Source: DATKXO01 sp035528995 (GTDB lineage Bacteria > Planctomycetota > Phycisphaerae > UBA1845). From it: 16,262 nucleotides of DNA. The stretch covers positions 1 to 16,262 of the forward strand of contig DATKXO010000234.1 of assembly GCA_035528995.1 (NCBI GenBank), given 5' to 3'. Of this stretch, positions 16,155 to 16,262 are shown one piece after another (position 1 is the stretch's first letter; the number at the start of each line of letters is the position of its first letter). Under the pieces are notes generated by a model. It was not told the origin of the DNA and searched no databases. It saw only the letters and a list, made by a program, of their open reading frames with translations. Both the position numbers and the translations under genes were made by a program.

Positions 16155-16262
16155 ATGGAATGGCACTGCCGCTGGTTGTTGGGGATGACGGGCGCAGAGG
16201 TTGAGCGCGGCCGGGCTGGGAAGCTGTTGGCGGGGCGGATCGTGCTGGCGTTCGGCGCGTCC
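16155..16262 (+). CDS. Start of a probable gene, cut by window end
   Basis: ATG 16155 opens 36 codons without a stop to the last base. Third positions are G or C in nearly all codons, as in the neighbouring genes, which supports coding. The peptide begins MEWHCRWLLGMTGAEVERGR and then becomes hydrophobic (LLAGRIVLAFGAS), possibly the start of a membrane segment. The AGG directly touching the ATG is too close to act as a ribosome site; ATG 16185 is an alternative start. No family can be assigned. Confidence 0.4.
   Translation, partial: MEWHCRWLLGMTGAEVERGRAGKLLAGRIVLAFGAS

Overview
The window looks like a GC-rich chromosomal segment from a planctomycete, probably near Phycisphaerae. The best taxonomic clue is the secreted protein at 7252-9315. 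It joins Kelch repeats to a 'DCN-x-N-x-x-PD-x-CD-I' spacer, thrombospondin type 3 calcium repeats and a dockerin-like tail, a combination I know from Planctomycetota. A DUF1573 protein, a TMTC-like membrane protein and abundant small dispersed hairpins fit the same picture. No tRNA, rRNA, CRISPR array, transposase or phage gene was recognised.

Left part (1-4677). Three genes lie on the minus strand: a signal-peptide DUF1573 protein, a small membrane-anchored protein overlapping its end, and a 3'-truncated CgeB-like glycosyltransferase running off the window start. Divergent from them is a class V aminotransferase of the alanine/serine-glyoxylate type. The 321 bases after it hold no gene, but carry five 25-bp tandem repeats and three hairpins.

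Middle (4999-9315, plus strand). An ECF sigma factor overlaps by 4 bases a single-pass membrane protein with a TPR-like outer domain, probably its anti-sigma regulator. This is followed by the Kelch/TSP3/dockerin exported protein. The layout suggests a surface-signalling cassette. The second ORF lacks a stop before the third gene begins.

Right part (9365-15289). A minus-strand group contains fumarase class I alpha subunit, a probable degenerate HIT-like protein, fumarase class I beta subunit and a TMTC-like membrane protein. A good sigma70-type promoter precedes the alpha subunit. Divergent from it is fumC, the oxygen-stable class II fumarase, so both unrelated fumarases sit side by side. An ICMT-like membrane methyltransferase and the first 36 codons of a further probable gene finish the window.

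The most unusual signal is a family of short palindromes, often next to TGGCA/TGCCAC. They occur between genes and in frame inside genes: four copies form a repeated periplasmic-loop sequence in the TMTC-like protein. One 133-bp hairpin block between fumarase beta and the TMTC-like gene is bounded by 17-bp direct repeats. The HIT-like gene between the two fumarase subunits is the other item most worth following up.
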